Assembly: GCF_003330765.1 (NCBI RefSeq)
Contig: NZ_CP024902.1
Location: 3,224,001-3,288,000 of the forward strand
DNA length: 64,000 nucleotides
Direction: 5' to 3'
From: Burkholderia pyrrocinia
Lineage (GTDB): Bacteria; Pseudomonadota; Gammaproteobacteria; Burkholderiales; Burkholderiaceae
The position numbers were made by a program, and so were the translations under genes. Position 1 is the stretch's first letter. Each line of letters begins with the position of its first letter. A model generated the notes under the pieces. It made no database searches. It had not been told where the DNA came from and saw only the letters and a list, made by a program, of their open reading frames with translations. This document shows, one piece after another, positions 37,318 through 46,199 of the stretch.

Positions 37318-38901
37318 TCAAGCCGCCGGGCCGATCTCGACACGCCGCGCTTCCTTCGCGTCAGCGCCGCCCGAGATCGTTTCCGGTTTTTTGAGAATAA
37401 TGTGGTCTTCCGCCACGCCTGCTGCCTTCAGCGCGTCGCGCACGGCTTGCGCACGATGCTTGGCCAGTTCGGCGTTCGTGCCGGCCGAGCCCGTCTTGTC
37501 GGTGAAGCCCGACAGCGCGAGCTTCGCGTCCGGATGCGCCTTCGCATAGTCGGCCGCGGCGGCGATCGCCGCTTTCGCGTCGGCCGGCAGTTCGCTCTTG
37601 CCCGTCTCGAAGTAGATCGTCGACAGTGCGGCCGTGGCCGATGCCGATGCCGACGCTGCCGCCGGCTGCTCGGCTGCGCCCGACGCGGCTTGCGCCGGCG
37701 CCGAAGCCGCTTCAGCCGGCGCCGCTGCGCCTGCCGTGTCTTCCGGCATCTTGCCGTTGCGCGCGTCAGCCACTTGCTTCGGCTGCAGCAGGTCGTTCTT
37801 GTGGTTGCCCCACGAATTGCGCTCGTACGTGATGACCGAGGCGATGTCGAGGTCCGACAGCGATGCCCACGACGGCATCGCGCCCTTGCCGTGCAGCACG
37901 CGCTCGACGTGACCGGCGATCGGGCCGTTCACGATCGGGCTGCCGTCCATCGCCGGGAAGGCGCCGAGGCCCTTGCCGCTCACCTGGTGGCAGGCCGCGC
38001 AGTTCGTCTTGTAGACTTCCTCGCCGTGCGCGACGAGTTCGGCCATCGTATAGACCTTGTTCGGATCGACCGACGCGCTGGCCAGCTTGGCCTTCTGCGC
38101 GGTCACCCACTTCGCGTAGTCGTCTTCCGACAGGACTTCGACCACGACCGGCATGTACGCGTGTTCCTTGCCGCACAGCTCGGTACAGAAACCGCGGAAG
38201 GTACCGACCTTGTCGGCCTTGAACCACGTGTCGCGCACGAAGCCGGGAATCGCATCCTGCTTCACGCCGAACGCGGGCACGTACCACGAGTGGACGACGT
38301 CGTTCGCGGTCGTGATGATGCGGATCTTCTTGTTGACCGGCACGACGAGCGGGTTGTCGACTTCCTGCAGATAGGTGTCGGTGATCGGCTTCTTGCCCAT
38401 CACTTCGTCACGCGGGGTCGCGAGCGTCGACAGGAAGCCGATGCCCTCGCCCGGACCCTTCACGTAGTCGTAGCCCCACTTCCACTGGTAGCCGGTGACC
38501 TTGATCGTGAGATCGGCGTTCGTCGTGTCCTTCATCGCGACGACGGCCTTCGTCGCCGGCAGCGCCATCAGCACGACGATGACGAACGGCACGATCGTCC
38601 AGATGATCTCGACGGTCGTGCTTTCATGGAAATTGGCGGCCTTGTGGCCTTTGGATTTGCGATGCGCGAAGATCGAATAGAACATCACGCCGAACACGGC
38701 GACGAAGATCACCGTACACAGGATCAGCATCATCGTGTGGAGATCGTAGAGCTCCTCGGCGATCTTCGTGACAGGCGGCTGAAAGTTGATCTCGTTGACA
38801 CGGGGGCCGCCCGGGCTATCACCGACCGCCAGGGCGGCACCGGCAAAGAGCAATCCGCTGCATGCCAGCACGCCCGTGAGGGCTCGCTTGATTGTTTTCA
38901 T
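37318..38901 (-). CDS. ctaC: Cytochrome c oxidase subunit II fused to cytochrome c and an OmpA-like domain
   Basis: Subunit II carrying the CuA centre. The ATG at 38901 (MKTIKRALTG) with AAGGA upstream is chosen, giving 527 residues. Order: signal peptide; two TM helices (about 55-75 and 98-118); cupredoxin domain with CuA ligands His204, Cys239, Cys243 and His247; cytochrome c domain with CAACH (301-305) and probable Met342; an Ala/Ser/Pro linker (390-425); and an OmpA/MotB-like domain (about 428-525) with SGFTDKTG and the RAQAVRDAL helix. The cytochrome domain fits a caa3-like arrangement. The OmpA-like tail suggests contact with peptidoglycan. Confidence 0.96.
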   Translation of the reverse strand: MKTIKRALTGVLACSGLLFAGAALAVGDSPGGPRVNEINFQPPVTKIAEELYDLHTMMLILCTVIFVAVFGVMFYSIFAHRKSKGHKAANFHESTTVEIIWTIVPFVIVVLMALPATKAVVAMKDTTNADLTIKVTGYQWKWGYDYVKGPGEGIGFLSTLATPRDEVMGKKPITDTYLQEVDNPLVVPVNKKIRIITTANDVVHSWYVPAFGVKQDAIPGFVRDTWFKADKVGTFRGFCTELCGKEHAYMPVVVEVLSEDDYAKWVTAQKAKLASASVDPNKVYTMAELVAHGEEVYKTNCAACHQVSGKGLGAFPAMDGSPIVNGPIAGHVERVLHGKGAMPSWASLSDLDIASVITYERNSWGNHKNDLLQPKQVADARNGKMPEDTAGAAAPAEAASAPAQAASGAAEQPAAASASASATAALSTIYFETGKSELPADAKAAIAAAADYAKAHPDAKLALSGFTDKTGSAGTNAELAKHRAQAVRDALKAAGVAEDHIILKKPETISGGADAKEARRVEIGPAA

Positions 38902-38982
38902 AGCATCCTTACCCAAAATTTCCATTCAAACCCTCCCCCGTCGCAAGCCGCCGGCCTGTTCCCGGCCGGTGCCCGCGCCTCG

Positions 38983-39468
38983 TCAGCCGCAGCGCCTGAG
39001 CGACACGCGCAGTTCGTCGGCGAACTGCGCACGCTTGTACTGCGCGAGATGCTGCCCGATTACGACGGTCTGCCCGCGCGATACCAGTCGAATCGGATCG
39101 CGTGGCGTCGCACCCGGCTCGACCCGCACCCAGCGCGGGTTGAATTCGATCAGCGTGAGCCGCTCCGCATCCATCCGCTCGATCACGAGCCGGTGCGGAA
39201 ACAGCCTGATGCGCTCGTAATCGACCGCATGGCGGGCATAGATCGCAAACGCGACACCCACCGCCAGCAACTCGATTCCGGTGAAGGGCATGACGAGCCA
39301 AGCCCCCCGCCACATCAACAACGCCGCGATCACCAGCGAGAAGCCCGCGAGCGACGCGTAAAACAGCACGAACTGGCGTGGCGACGCCGAACAGTTGCGT
39401 TTCATGAGCCAGTCTTCGAGGACCGGTTCGCCGCTCGTCGTCTCTGCCGAAACCCTCGCTGCTTCCAT
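38983..39468 (-). CDS. DUF2244 membrane protein
   Basis: A 161-residue protein with two central helices (FVLFYASLAGFSLVIAALL and LLAVGVAFAIYAR) and a C-terminal soluble part with NPRWVRVE. DUF2244 proteins are common upstream of oxidase subunit II genes; function is unknown. The ATG at 39468 (MEAARVSAETTSG) is chosen. Frames extending upstream to 39621 contain another possible start (MQACIACHS), which cannot be excluded. Confidence 0.8.
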   Translation of the reverse strand: MEAARVSAETTSGEPVLEDWLMKRNCSASPRQFVLFYASLAGFSLVIAALLMWRGAWLVMPFTGIELLAVGVAFAIYARHAVDYERIRLFPHRLVIERMDAERLTLIEFNPRWVRVEPGATPRDPIRLVSRGQTVVIGQHLAQYKRAQFADELRVSLRRCG

Positions 39469-39702
39469 CGCCGCCTCACGCGAATGGCATGCGATGCATG
39501 CCTGCATCGGACTCGTCGCCCCGTATTGCGGGGACCCCAGGGCGACAAGCTGACGCATTATAGGCGGGTTCAATGGCATCCACAAGCAAGCGCCTATCGC
39601 CCCGCAAGCCAAGTGCGACAAGCTTTCCGGCCATTTTTGGCGCCAATTCGACCCCGCTTTGCGCCGCTAATTCCAGACATAACAAAACCCCTCTTTACCG
39701 CT

Positions 39703-40668
39703 TTACCGATTCTTCGGACGTCCCTTTCCGATGTCCTCGATGCGCACGATCCCGTGCCCCTCGGCGGTCGTGCGCGGCACGGCCTTCCACGCGTGGCCGT
39801 AAATCACCTCGAAGGTCAGCGGAATCGTGCCGTCCGCGCGCCGGCGCGCTTCCAGCGCGTCGCCGAGCGCCGCGCGAAAGCGCCGCGTCTCGCGCTGCGG
39901 CGCCGCGCGCTCGAACGGATAGGCGCCCCAGCGGCGCACGTCGGCCAGCAGTGAGTCGGAGGATTTGTACGTGACGGTCAGCACTTCCTGGTCCATCACG
40001 GGAATCTCGAAGCCGCTCTCGACGAGCATGTCGCCGAGGTCGTGCATGTCGACGAAATCGATCACTCGCGCGGCGGGCGGCGCGATGCCGAGCGCCGCTT
40101 CGGCGTCCGCGCAGGCCGCGCGCAGTTCGCGCAGCGTGTCGGGACCGAGCGTGCTGAACATCAGCAGCCCGTTTACGCGCAGCACGCGCTGCCATTCGGG
40201 CAGCACCGCATCGGGGCGCGAATGCCAGTGAAGGGCGAGATTCGACCAGATCAGGTCGAACGCGCCGCCCGGGAACGGCAGCGCGGCGAAGTCGGCCTGC
40301 GCGACGCGCGGGCCGCGCGGGCCGAGCGCCCGGCCGAGCGAAGCCGGCAGCCAGCGGCGCCAGCTCGTCTGCTCGACCTCGCGCTGACCGGCCCGCGCGA
40401 GCATCGCGCCGGACAGGTCGACGCCGAAGACGGGCGCTTCCGGAAAGCGCGCGCGCAGCGCCGGCAGGTCGTCGCCCGGGCCGCAGCCCGCATCGAGCAC
40501 GGCCGCGGGGCTCACCTTGATGTATTCGAGGCGCTCGTTCATTCGCTGCGCGATCTCGCGCGGCAGGAATGCGACCGCGTCGAACGTGGCAGCACGGCGG
40601 TCGAAGATCCGCCGCAGGCGCCTGGCGTCATTGGCCGGACGGCTGGTTGAAGTCGAAGCTGGGGACAT
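39703..40668 (-). CDS. bioC: BioC-like malonyl-ACP O-methyltransferase
   Basis: SAM-dependent methyltransferase of about 321 residues. Motif I is VLDAGCGPGDD; later motifs include FDLIWSNLALHW and LMFSTLGPDTL, the latter typical of BioC. If BioC, it masks malonyl-ACP at the start of biotin synthesis. No other bio gene lies next to it, so the assignment rests on motifs. The ATG at 40668 (MSPASTS) is preferred over a GTG at 40677. It is divergent from comF. Confidence 0.78.
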   Translation of the reverse strand: MSPASTSTSRPANDARRLRRIFDRRAATFDAVAFLPREIAQRMNERLEYIKVSPAAVLDAGCGPGDDLPALRARFPEAPVFGVDLSGAMLARAGQREVEQTSWRRWLPASLGRALGPRGPRVAQADFAALPFPGGAFDLIWSNLALHWHSRPDAVLPEWQRVLRVNGLLMFSTLGPDTLRELRAACADAEAALGIAPPAARVIDFVDMHDLGDMLVESGFEIPVMDQEVLTVTYKSSDSLLADVRRWGAYPFERAAPQRETRRFRAALGDALEARRRADGTIPLTFEVIYGHAWKAVPRTTAEGHGIVRIEDIGKGRPKNR

Positions 40669-40751
40669 GTCGGGCACACTGGCGAAGAGCCCGAAGTATA
40701 CTCGCTCGCCCCGCAGGCTTCATCGAGACGGGGCCGCCAGGAGTGTTCGCG

Positions 40752-41555
40752 ATGACCCACCGTTCCGCTCCGCGCACGATGCGCGTCGTTTTGTCGCAGG
40801 TTCGCGCGCTGGCAGCGCGCGTCGCCGCGGTCACGCTGCCGAATCGCTGCGCACTGTGCGGCAATTTGTCACATGCCGTGATTTGCGGCGCTTGCGACGC
40901 CGCGTACTGGAATGAGGCGCGGCTGCGCTGCGACGTCTGCGCGCTGCCGCTGGGCGTCGGGCAACCGCATTCGCGCCCGCCCCGTGGCGGGCACACCGGC
41001 ACCGGCCGCGCGGCCGCGTATCGGTGCGACGCATGCCGCACCGAGCCGCCGCCGTTCGATGCGACGCTCGCGCTCGCGGATTACCGCGCGCCGCTCGACG
41101 GGCTCGCGCGCGGCCTGAAGTTTCATGCGCGGCTCGCGCTCGGCGCCGAATTCGCAGCCCGGCTCGCCCGGCTGGTCGACGATACGCGCGGCGCAAGCGG
41201 CTTCGACCTGGTCGCACCGGTGCCGCTGTCGCACCGGCGGCTCGTCGCGCGCGGCTACAACCAGGCGTGGGCGATCGCGCGTCCGCTCGCGCACCGGCTC
41301 GGCGTGCACTCGGATGCGGCGCTGCTCGCGCGCGTCGCCGACACCGCGCCGCAGTCGCGGCTCGACCGGCAAGCACGGCGCGACAACGTGATGGCGGCGT
41401 TCGCGGTGGCAGGCGGCGTCGCCGGCCGCCACGTCGCGCTCGTCGACGACGTGATGACGTCCGGCGCGACGCTCGCGGCGGCCGCGCACGCGCTGAAAGC
41501 GGCGGGCGCCGCACGCGTGACGAATCTGGTTGCGCTGCGCACTGCCAGGGATTAA
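40752..41555 (+). CDS. comF: ComF family phosphoribosyltransferase-like protein
   Basis: A 267-residue protein with an N-terminal zinc ribbon (CALCGN, ICGACD, CDVCALP, CDACRTE) and a C-terminal PRTase-type domain with the PRPP loop VALVDDVMTSGATL. The family includes the competence protein ComFC; its biochemical role outside transformation is uncertain. The start at ATG 40752 (MTHRSAPRTM) is the first that leaves the zinc ribbon intact. Confidence 0.88.
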   Translation: MTHRSAPRTMRVVLSQVRALAARVAAVTLPNRCALCGNLSHAVICGACDAAYWNEARLRCDVCALPLGVGQPHSRPPRGGHTGTGRAAAYRCDACRTEPPPFDATLALADYRAPLDGLARGLKFHARLALGAEFAARLARLVDDTRGASGFDLVAPVPLSHRRLVARGYNQAWAIARPLAHRLGVHSDAALLARVADTAPQSRLDRQARRDNVMAAFAVAGGVAGRHVALVDDVMTSGATLAAAAHALKAAGAARVTNLVALRTARD

Positions 41556-41656
41556 TTAGATAGAGAGGCCGGCCGCCCGAACGCGGCCGTCACGAACCGG
41601 CCGGCCGGGAACGAGCGCGCGTTGCTCCGCCCCGGCCGGCCCAGCCAAACCGAAAC

Positions 41657-42127
41657 ATGTTCAACGTCGTCCTCGTCGCCCCCGAAATCCCGCCGAACAC
41701 CGGCAACGTGATCCGCCTGTGCGCCAACACCGGCGCGCACCTGCACCTGATCGAGCCGCTCGGCTTTCCGCTCGACGACGCGCGGATGCGCCGCGCCGGC
41801 CTCGACTATCACGAATACGCGCAGATGCGCGTGCACCGCGACTGGGACGCGTTCGTCGCGGCCGAATCGCCCGATCCCGCGCGGATGTTCGCGTTCACGA
41901 CGCGCGGCTCGGGCCGCTTCCACGATCATGCGTTCCTGCCCGGCGACTGGTTCGTGTTCGGCTCGGAGACGCGCGGCCTGCCCGCCGGGCTGCTCGAACG
42001 CTTCCCGAGCGAACAGCGCGTGCGCCTGCCGATGCGGCCGGACAACCGCAGCCTGAACCTGTCGAACACGGTCGCGGTGGTCGTGTTCGAGGCGTGGCGC
42101 CAGGCCGGCTTCGAAGGCGGCGCCTGA
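41657..42127 (+). CDS. trmL: tRNA (cytidine(34)-2'-O)-methyltransferase
   Basis: SPOUT-class methyltransferase of 156 residues that 2'-O-methylates the wobble base of tRNA-Leu isoacceptors. The three knot motifs are NTGNVIRLCANTG, FVFGSETRGLP and RLPMRPDNRSLNLSN. It follows comF by about 100 bp and converges with the macrodomain gene. Confidence 0.95.
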   Translation: MFNVVLVAPEIPPNTGNVIRLCANTGAHLHLIEPLGFPLDDARMRRAGLDYHEYAQMRVHRDWDAFVAAESPDPARMFAFTTRGSGRFHDHAFLPGDWFVFGSETRGLPAGLLERFPSEQRVRLPMRPDNRSLNLSNTVAVVVFEAWRQAGFEGGA

Positions 42128-42161
42128 CGCGTGCCGGGCGCGGCCCGCACCGCGGGACGTG

Positions 42162-42686
42162 TCAGGCACGCGCGAGCCGCGCGCGATACAGGTCGTAGAT
42201 GTCGGGGGAAAAGCACGCGAACACCACGCGTGCGAGGTTAGGCGCCTGCGGCAGCATTTCGGCAACGGTACCGACCGCGATGTCGACAGCCTCTTCGGCC
42301 GGATAGCGGTAGATTCCGCAGCTGATCGCCGGGAACGCGATCGACGTCGCGGCAACCTCCTCGGCCAGCTCGATCGCGCGCCGGTAGCACGACGCGAGCA
42401 GATCGGCCTCGCCGCGCCCGCCGCCGTGCCACACAGGCCCGACCGCATGGATCACGTAGCGCACCGGCAGCCCGTGGCCGCGCGTGAGCTTCGCGTCGCC
42501 CGTGTCGCAGCCGCCGAGCGTGCGGCACTCGGCGAGCAGGCCGGGGCCGGCCGCGCGGTGGATCGCGCCGTCGACGCCGCCCCCGCCGAGCAGCGAGCCG
42601 TTCGCGGCGTTGACGATCGCATCGACATCGAGCGTCGTGATGTCGACGAGCTGCGCGTCGAGCGTGGTGGAATGGATCCGCAGCAT
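42162..42686 (-). CDS. Macrodomain protein, likely O-acetyl-ADP-ribose deacetylase
   Basis: A single macrodomain of 174 residues (YmdB/TARG type). It contains the ADP-ribose-binding [20 protein letters not shown] near residue 25, VIHAVGPVW, and the second loop [13 protein letters not shown]. The ATG at 42686 ([11 protein letters not shown]) begins the domain. The likely reaction is removal of ADP-ribose or acetyl groups from ADP-ribose adducts. No partner toxin or sirtuin gene is adjacent. Confidence 0.9.
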   Translation of the reverse strand: MLRIHSTTLDAQLVDITTLDVDAIVNAANGSLLGGGGVDGAIHRAAGPGLLAECRTLGGCDTGDAKLTRGHGLPVRYVIHAVGPVWHGGGRGEADLLASCYRRAIELAEEVAATSIAFPAISCGIYRYPAEEAVDIAVGTVAEMLPQAPNLARVVFACFSPDIYDLYRARLARA

Positions 42687-42778
42687 GACAACCTCCCGGA
42701 ACGCCGGAGACTGTTCAAGCGTAGTGCGCTTTGGCGCCGCGCGCTTGGTGCGACCGTACCGGGCGGCGCCGGTTCGCG

Positions 42779-43777
42779 CTACTCGGCGCGCGCGTCGCGC
42801 CGCAGCAGGCCGCTGACGGCGTCGCGCGGCGCAATGCCGTCGAACAGCACGCCGCACACGGCTTCGGTGATCGGCATCTCGATCGACTGCGCGCGCGCGA
42901 TCGCCAGCACGGCCTGCGCACAGCGCACGCCTTCGGCCACGTGGCCGAGTGCGCCGAGGATATCGTTCAGCGTGCGGCCGGCCGCCAGTTGCAGGCCGAC
43001 CGTGCGGTTGCGCGACAGGTCGCCCGTCGCGGTGAGGATCAAGTCGCCGAGGCCCGTGAGGCCCGTGAAGGTTTCCGCGCGGCCGCCGAGCGCGACGCCG
43101 AGCCGCGACATTTCGGCGAGGCCGCGTGTGACCAGCGCGGCGCGCGCGTTCAGCCCGAGGCCGAGGCCGTCGGCAATGCCGGTCGCGATCGCCAGCACGT
43201 TCTTCACCGCGCCGCCGACCTCGACGCCGACCACGTCGTCGCCCGTATAGATCCGCATCGCGCCGTGATGGAACGCGGCGAGCGTGCGCTCGCGGCATTC
43301 GGCGGACACGCTCGCCACCGTCAGCGCGACCGGCAGCGACAGCCCGACCTCGCGCGCAAAGCTCGGCCCCGACAGCACGCCGTTGCTGTGCTGTTCGGGC
43401 AGCTCGGCCGCGATCACCTGATGCGGCAGCAGATGCGTGTCGGCCTCGAAGCCCTTGCAGACCCAGACGACATGCGCGGGCACGCAGCCGGCGTCGCGCA
43501 TCGCGTGGTACAGCGTGCGCAGCCCGGCCACGGGCGCGGCAATCACGCATAGCGCGTCGTCCGCGGCGCCATGCGCGAGCGCGGCGCCGAGATCGGCGTC
43601 GTAGCGCAATGCGTCAGGCAGCGCGATGCCGTCCAGATAACGGGAATTTTCGTGCCGGGCCTGCAGCCCGGCGATGAGCGCGGCGTCGCGCGCCCATAGA
43701 AGCGTATCGTGCCGCGCGGCCAGATGGCCCGCGAGCGCGGTGCCCCAGGCACCGGCGCCGAGAACGGCTACTTTCAT
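42779..43777 (-). CDS. gpsA: Glycerol-3-phosphate dehydrogenase [NAD(P)+]
   Basis: Cytoplasmic enzyme reducing DHAP to sn-glycerol-3-phosphate for phospholipid synthesis, 332 residues. The Rossmann motif is [14 protein letters not shown]. The catalytic lysine region [17 protein letters not shown] and the NSRYLDG substrate segment are present. The ATG at 43777 is chosen. It lies 25 bp after secB, in the order rhodanese-grxC-secB-gpsA. Confidence 0.96.
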   Translation of the reverse strand: MKVAVLGAGAWGTALAGHLAARHDTLLWARDAALIAGLQARHENSRYLDGIALPDALRYDADLGAALAHGAADDALCVIAAPVAGLRTLYHAMRDAGCVPAHVVWVCKGFEADTHLLPHQVIAAELPEQHSNGVLSGPSFAREVGLSLPVALTVASVSAECRERTLAAFHHGAMRIYTGDDVVGVEVGGAVKNVLAIATGIADGLGLGLNARAALVTRGLAEMSRLGVALGGRAETFTGLTGLGDLILTATGDLSRNRTVGLQLAAGRTLNDILGALGHVAEGVRCAQAVLAIARAQSIEMPITEAVCGVLFDGIAPRDAVSGLLRRDARAE

Positions 43778-43802
43778 ACCCAGCACCGGTCCGAGTGAAA
43801 CG

Positions 43803-44288
43803 TCAGTTCAGCGTCGAGCCGTTCGGCGCGCCTGCTGCGGCACCGCCCTGCTGCTGCTGAAGCTGCGCGAGACGCTGCTCGTACAGCGCCTGGAAGTTGA
43901 TTTCCGCCAGGTGGATCGGCGGGAAGCCCGCGCGCGTGATCGCATCGGCGATGTTCGAGCGCAGGTACGGGAACAGGATCGTCGGGCAGGCGATGCCGAC
44001 GAGCGGGTCGAGCTGTTCGTCCGGAATGTTGCGAATGTCGAAAATGCCGGCCTGCTTCGCTTCGATCAGGAACGCGACCTTGTCCTTCACCTTCGCGGTG
44101 ACGGTACCCGACACGACGACTTCGAACACGCTTTCCGCGAGGCGGTCGGCCTTGACATCGACTTCGACCTCAACCGACGGCATGTCCTGCTCGAGGAAGA
44201 TCGCCGGCGAATTCGGCTGCTCGAGCGACATATCCTTCAGGTAGACGCGCTGGATGTTGAAGAACGGTTGGTTTTCGACGTCGGACAT
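43803..44288 (-). CDS. secB: Protein-export chaperone SecB
   Basis: Cytosolic homotetrameric chaperone that keeps preproteins unfolded for SecA. It has 161 residues with typical SecB segments [28 protein letters not shown] and the [10 protein letters not shown] block. It is third in its operon. Confidence 0.97.
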   Translation of the reverse strand: MSDVENQPFFNIQRVYLKDMSLEQPNSPAIFLEQDMPSVEVEVDVKADRLAESVFEVVVSGTVTAKVKDKVAFLIEAKQAGIFDIRNIPDEQLDPLVGIACPTILFPYLRSNIADAITRAGFPPIHLAEINFQALYEQRLAQLQQQQGGAAAGAPNGSTLN

Positions 44289-44395
44289 GGTGTTTCCCTA
44301 AAAGTGGTGACGGGACGGCCCGGCTTCTCGCCGGCCGCCACGGATGAATCCTGCGCGCCCAAGCCGCGGCGCGGCCGGCGGCCATTCTGCCCTAA

Positions 44396-44656
44396 TCAGG
44401 CTGCTTGCAGAAGCGGGGCGAGCCCGCCTTCGCGGTCGAGCTTCGACAGATCGTCGTAGCCGCCGACGTGCGTGTCGCCGATGTAGATCTGCGGCACCGT
44501 GCGGCGCCCCGTGCGCGTCATCATTTCCTCGCGGCGGGCCGGATCGCGGTCGATCAGCACCTTTTCGATCTGCTCGACACCGCGCAGCTTCAGCAGGCGC
44601 TCGGCCTGCATGCAATACGGACACACCTGCGTGCTGTACATCAAAACCTTGGTCAC
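44396..44656 (-). CDS. grxC: Glutaredoxin 3
   Basis: Small thiol-disulfide oxidoreductase of 86 residues with the CPYC active site (STQVCPYCMQAE) and the TVPQIYIG cis-Pro loop that binds glutathione. The start is GTG at 44656 (read MTKVLMYST), overlapping the rhodanese stop by 4 bp. Confidence 0.95.
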   Translation of the reverse strand: MTKVLMYSTQVCPYCMQAERLLKLRGVEQIEKVLIDRDPARREEMMTRTGRRTVPQIYIGDTHVGGYDDLSKLDREGGLAPLLQAA

Positions 44657-45075
44657 TTCGCCACTCCTTGTTTGACGACCGGCATCCCGGCCTGCTGCCA
44701 GGCGGCCACGCCGCCCTCGAGCACATGCACCTCGGCGTAACCCGCCGCCTCGACCTCGCGCGCCGCCTTCTGCGACTGCTGGCCGTTCTGGCAGACGAGC
44801 AGCACGGGCGTGCTCTTGTTCTTCGCGACCTGCGCAATCTTCGCACCGATCTCGCCCGCCGCGACCTGACGCGCCGACGGCAGGTGGCCGGCGGCGAAAT
44901 CGGACGCGGCACGCACGTCGATCACGATCGCGTTGCGACGGTTGATGAGTTGCGTCGCCTCTGCGGCCGACAGGCCGCCGCGGCCGCGGCGCAGTGCGGG
45001 CCATGCCAGCAGGCCGCCCGATACCAGCAGGATCGCGATAAGGGCCAGGTTCGTGTAATCGGTAAAGAACGTCAC
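44653..45075 (-). CDS. Membrane-anchored rhodanese-like protein
   Basis: A 140-residue protein with one N-terminal helix (LALIAILLVSGGLLAW) and a rhodanese domain. The active-site loop LLVCQNGQQSQKAA contains the catalytic cysteine followed by QNGQQS, and AIVIDVRAASDFAAGHLP is the CH2A motif. The start appears to be GTG at 45075 (MTFFTDYTN); no ATG gives a sensible N-terminus. It is the first gene of the grxC-secB-gpsA operon and probably a sulfurtransferase of the YibN type. Confidence 0.9.
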   Translation of the reverse strand: MTFFTDYTNLALIAILLVSGGLLAWPALRRGRGGLSAAEATQLINRRNAIVIDVRAASDFAAGHLPSARQVAAGEIGAKIAQVAKNKSTPVLLVCQNGQQSQKAAREVEAAGYAEVHVLEGGVAAWQQAGMPVVKQGVAK

Positions 45076-45209
45076 GGAATTCCGCCGGAAAAAGAGAAAT
45101 CGGATGAGGACAATCCCGCCATTATAAAATAACCGTCTTGCGCGATGGCGGACCCGGGTCGGGTTCCGCGCGACGCGCACCGCTTCCTTCACTACCGACC
45201 GCAAGATCC

Positions 45210-45956
45210 ATGTACAAACTCGTTCTCATCCGCCACGGCGAATCGACGTGGAACAAGGAAAACCGCTTCACCGGCTGGGTCGACGTCGACCTGACCGAAC
45301 AGGGTCGCAACGAGGCCTACCAGGCCGGCGAATTGCTCAGGGAGGCCGGCTACACGTTCGACATCGCGTACACGTCGGTGCTCAAGCGCGCGATCCGCAC
45401 GCTGTGGCACGTGCAGGACCGGATGGACCTCATGTACCTGCCCGTCGTCCACTCGTGGCGCCTGAACGAGCGTCACTACGGCGCGCTGTCGGGCCTGAAC
45501 AAGGCGGAAACGGCCGCGAAGTTCGGCGACGACCAGGTGCTCGTCTGGCGCCGCAGCTACGACACGCCGCCGCCCGCGCTCGAGCCGACCGACGAGCGCG
45601 CGCCGTTCAACGACCCGCGCTATGCAAAGGTGCCGCGCGAGCAGTTGCCGCTCACCGAGTGCCTGAAGGACACGGTCGCGCGCGTGCTGCCGCTGTGGAA
45701 CGAGTCGATCGCGCCGGCGGTCCGCGCCGGCAAGCAGGTGCTGATCGCCGCGCACGGCAACTCGCTGCGTGCGCTGATCAAGTATCTCGACGGCATCTCG
45801 GACAACGACATCGTCGGCCTGAACATCCCGAACGGCGTGCCGCTCGTGTATGAACTCGACGAGAACCTGAAGCCGATCACGCACTATTACCTCGGCGACC
45901 AGGAAGCGATCGCGCAGGCGCAGGCCGCCGTCGCGAAGCAGGGCAAGGCGGGCTGA
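45210..45956 (+). CDS. gpmA: 2,3-bisphosphoglycerate-dependent phosphoglycerate mutase
   Basis: Glycolytic enzyme interconverting 3- and 2-phosphoglycerate, 248 residues. The phospho-histidine lies in [18 protein letters not shown] (His9), the second histidine in [10 protein letters not shown], and the conserved [11 protein letters not shown] block is present. It is divergent from the rhodanese operon. Confidence 0.97.
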   Translation: MYKLVLIRHGESTWNKENRFTGWVDVDLTEQGRNEAYQAGELLREAGYTFDIAYTSVLKRAIRTLWHVQDRMDLMYLPVVHSWRLNERHYGALSGLNKAETAAKFGDDQVLVWRRSYDTPPPALEPTDERAPFNDPRYAKVPREQLPLTECLKDTVARVLPLWNESIAPAVRAGKQVLIAAHGNSLRALIKYLDGISDNDIVGLNIPNGVPLVYELDENLKPITHYYLGDQEAIAQAQAAVAKQGKAG

Positions 45957-46199
45957 CGCCCGTCACCGGGCGAGCCGCGTCCGGCGCGGCGTGCCCGGCC
46001 AGCCCGGCGCGGCGCGCGAACCTTCGCGGCCCCGGCGCTGTCGAAACCGCTTTCACACCCGCAAGCGCGTCCGGCGGCGCCTCTCCGGCCTTCTCCGGGC
46101 CCTTTTCGCACCGTTGCACTGAGTCATCGGACGAACAGTTATACTTGTCCGCTACATCCCCGCTACCGCCACGCGCTTCCCGACCGCACCAGACTCTCT

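Noticed and set aside
35676..37394. A long plus-strand open frame opposite ctaD
   Set aside because: Antisense to cytochrome oxidase subunit I, rich in Arg/His/Gln; no ribosome-binding site or homology.
42162..42686. Macrodomain gene as part of a toxin-antitoxin (DarTG-like) system
   Set aside because: No adjacent ADP-ribosyltransferase toxin gene; neighbours are trmL and gpsA, and the protein is of the stand-alone YmdB-like size.
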